Shown piece after piece: positions 63,999 to 64,000 of a stretch of DNA of 64,000 nt (the stretch's first letter is position 1; every line of letters begins with the position of its first letter). The stretch covers positions 1,984,001 through 2,048,000 of the forward strand of contig CM034141.1 in NCBI GenBank assembly GCA_019914995.1, read 5' to 3'. A program made the position numbers and the translations under genes. This stretch comes from Acanthochlamys bracteata. Its lineage: Eukaryota > Streptophyta > Magnoliopsida > Pandanales > Velloziaceae. The notes under the pieces are model-generated. The model saw only the letters and a program-made list of their open reading frames with translations. It was not told the origin of the DNA and ran no database searches.

Positions 63999-64000
63999 AT

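Noticed and set aside
1..64000. CRISPR array, operon or a novel multi-gene system
   Set aside because: The genome is nuclear and plant. There is no regular spacer array, genes are intron-rich and independently promoted, and the intact ones have no functional link that the sequence shows.

Overview
The window is nuclear DNA from a flowering plant, most likely a eudicot. The reasons are GT-AG introns, a very AT-rich intergenic background, plant gene families (ARIADNE RBR ligase, DUF1685, PPR, CRM domain) and many plant-type transposon relics. The species cannot be named from the sequence.

Layout: (1) Positions 524-25250, minus strand, hold one complete ARIADNE-type RBR E3 ubiquitin ligase gene (ARI7/ARI8 class). 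I reconstructed 15 exons that join in frame to a 590-residue protein. Its intron 2 is about 13.25 kb and carries a decayed two-gene PIF/Harbinger transposon, a LINE 3' end and a Tourist-like MITE with an intact TAA target duplication. (2) From about 25.4 to 39.6 kb there is no gene. It is an AT-rich nest of short MITE-like elements containing a near-identical 2.8-kb tandem duplication. (3) Positions 39740-42627, plus strand, hold a two-exon DUF1685 gene (212 residues) with a TATA box and a poly(A) signal. (4) Positions 44630-50347, minus strand, hold nine exons of a ribosome production factor 1 (RPF1, Brix domain) gene. It looks dead: one base is missing at the start of exon 3, exon 8 has an in-frame TAG, and the conserved last exon is absent. 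(5) From 51 to 61 kb lies degraded DNA: copia-like LTR pieces in both orientations, an inverted-repeat MITE, a CRM-domain fragment, the C-terminal part of a BMT5-like (DUF2431) methyltransferase gene, and a frameshifted SEN1-like helicase pseudogene with a mutated Walker A motif. (6) Positions 63003 to the right edge, minus strand, hold the C-terminal part of a P-type PPR gene.

Intact genes are therefore few (ARI, DUF1685, PPR at the edge). They are unrelated housekeeping or regulatory genes with no sign of acting as a cluster. The most striking features are the run of four degraded genes between 44.6 and 61.1 kb, the giant transposon-loaded intron, and the young 2.8-kb duplication. I found no CRISPR array, operon, or novel multi-gene system. 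All exon calls come from reading splice sites and family similarity by eye, not from transcript data.
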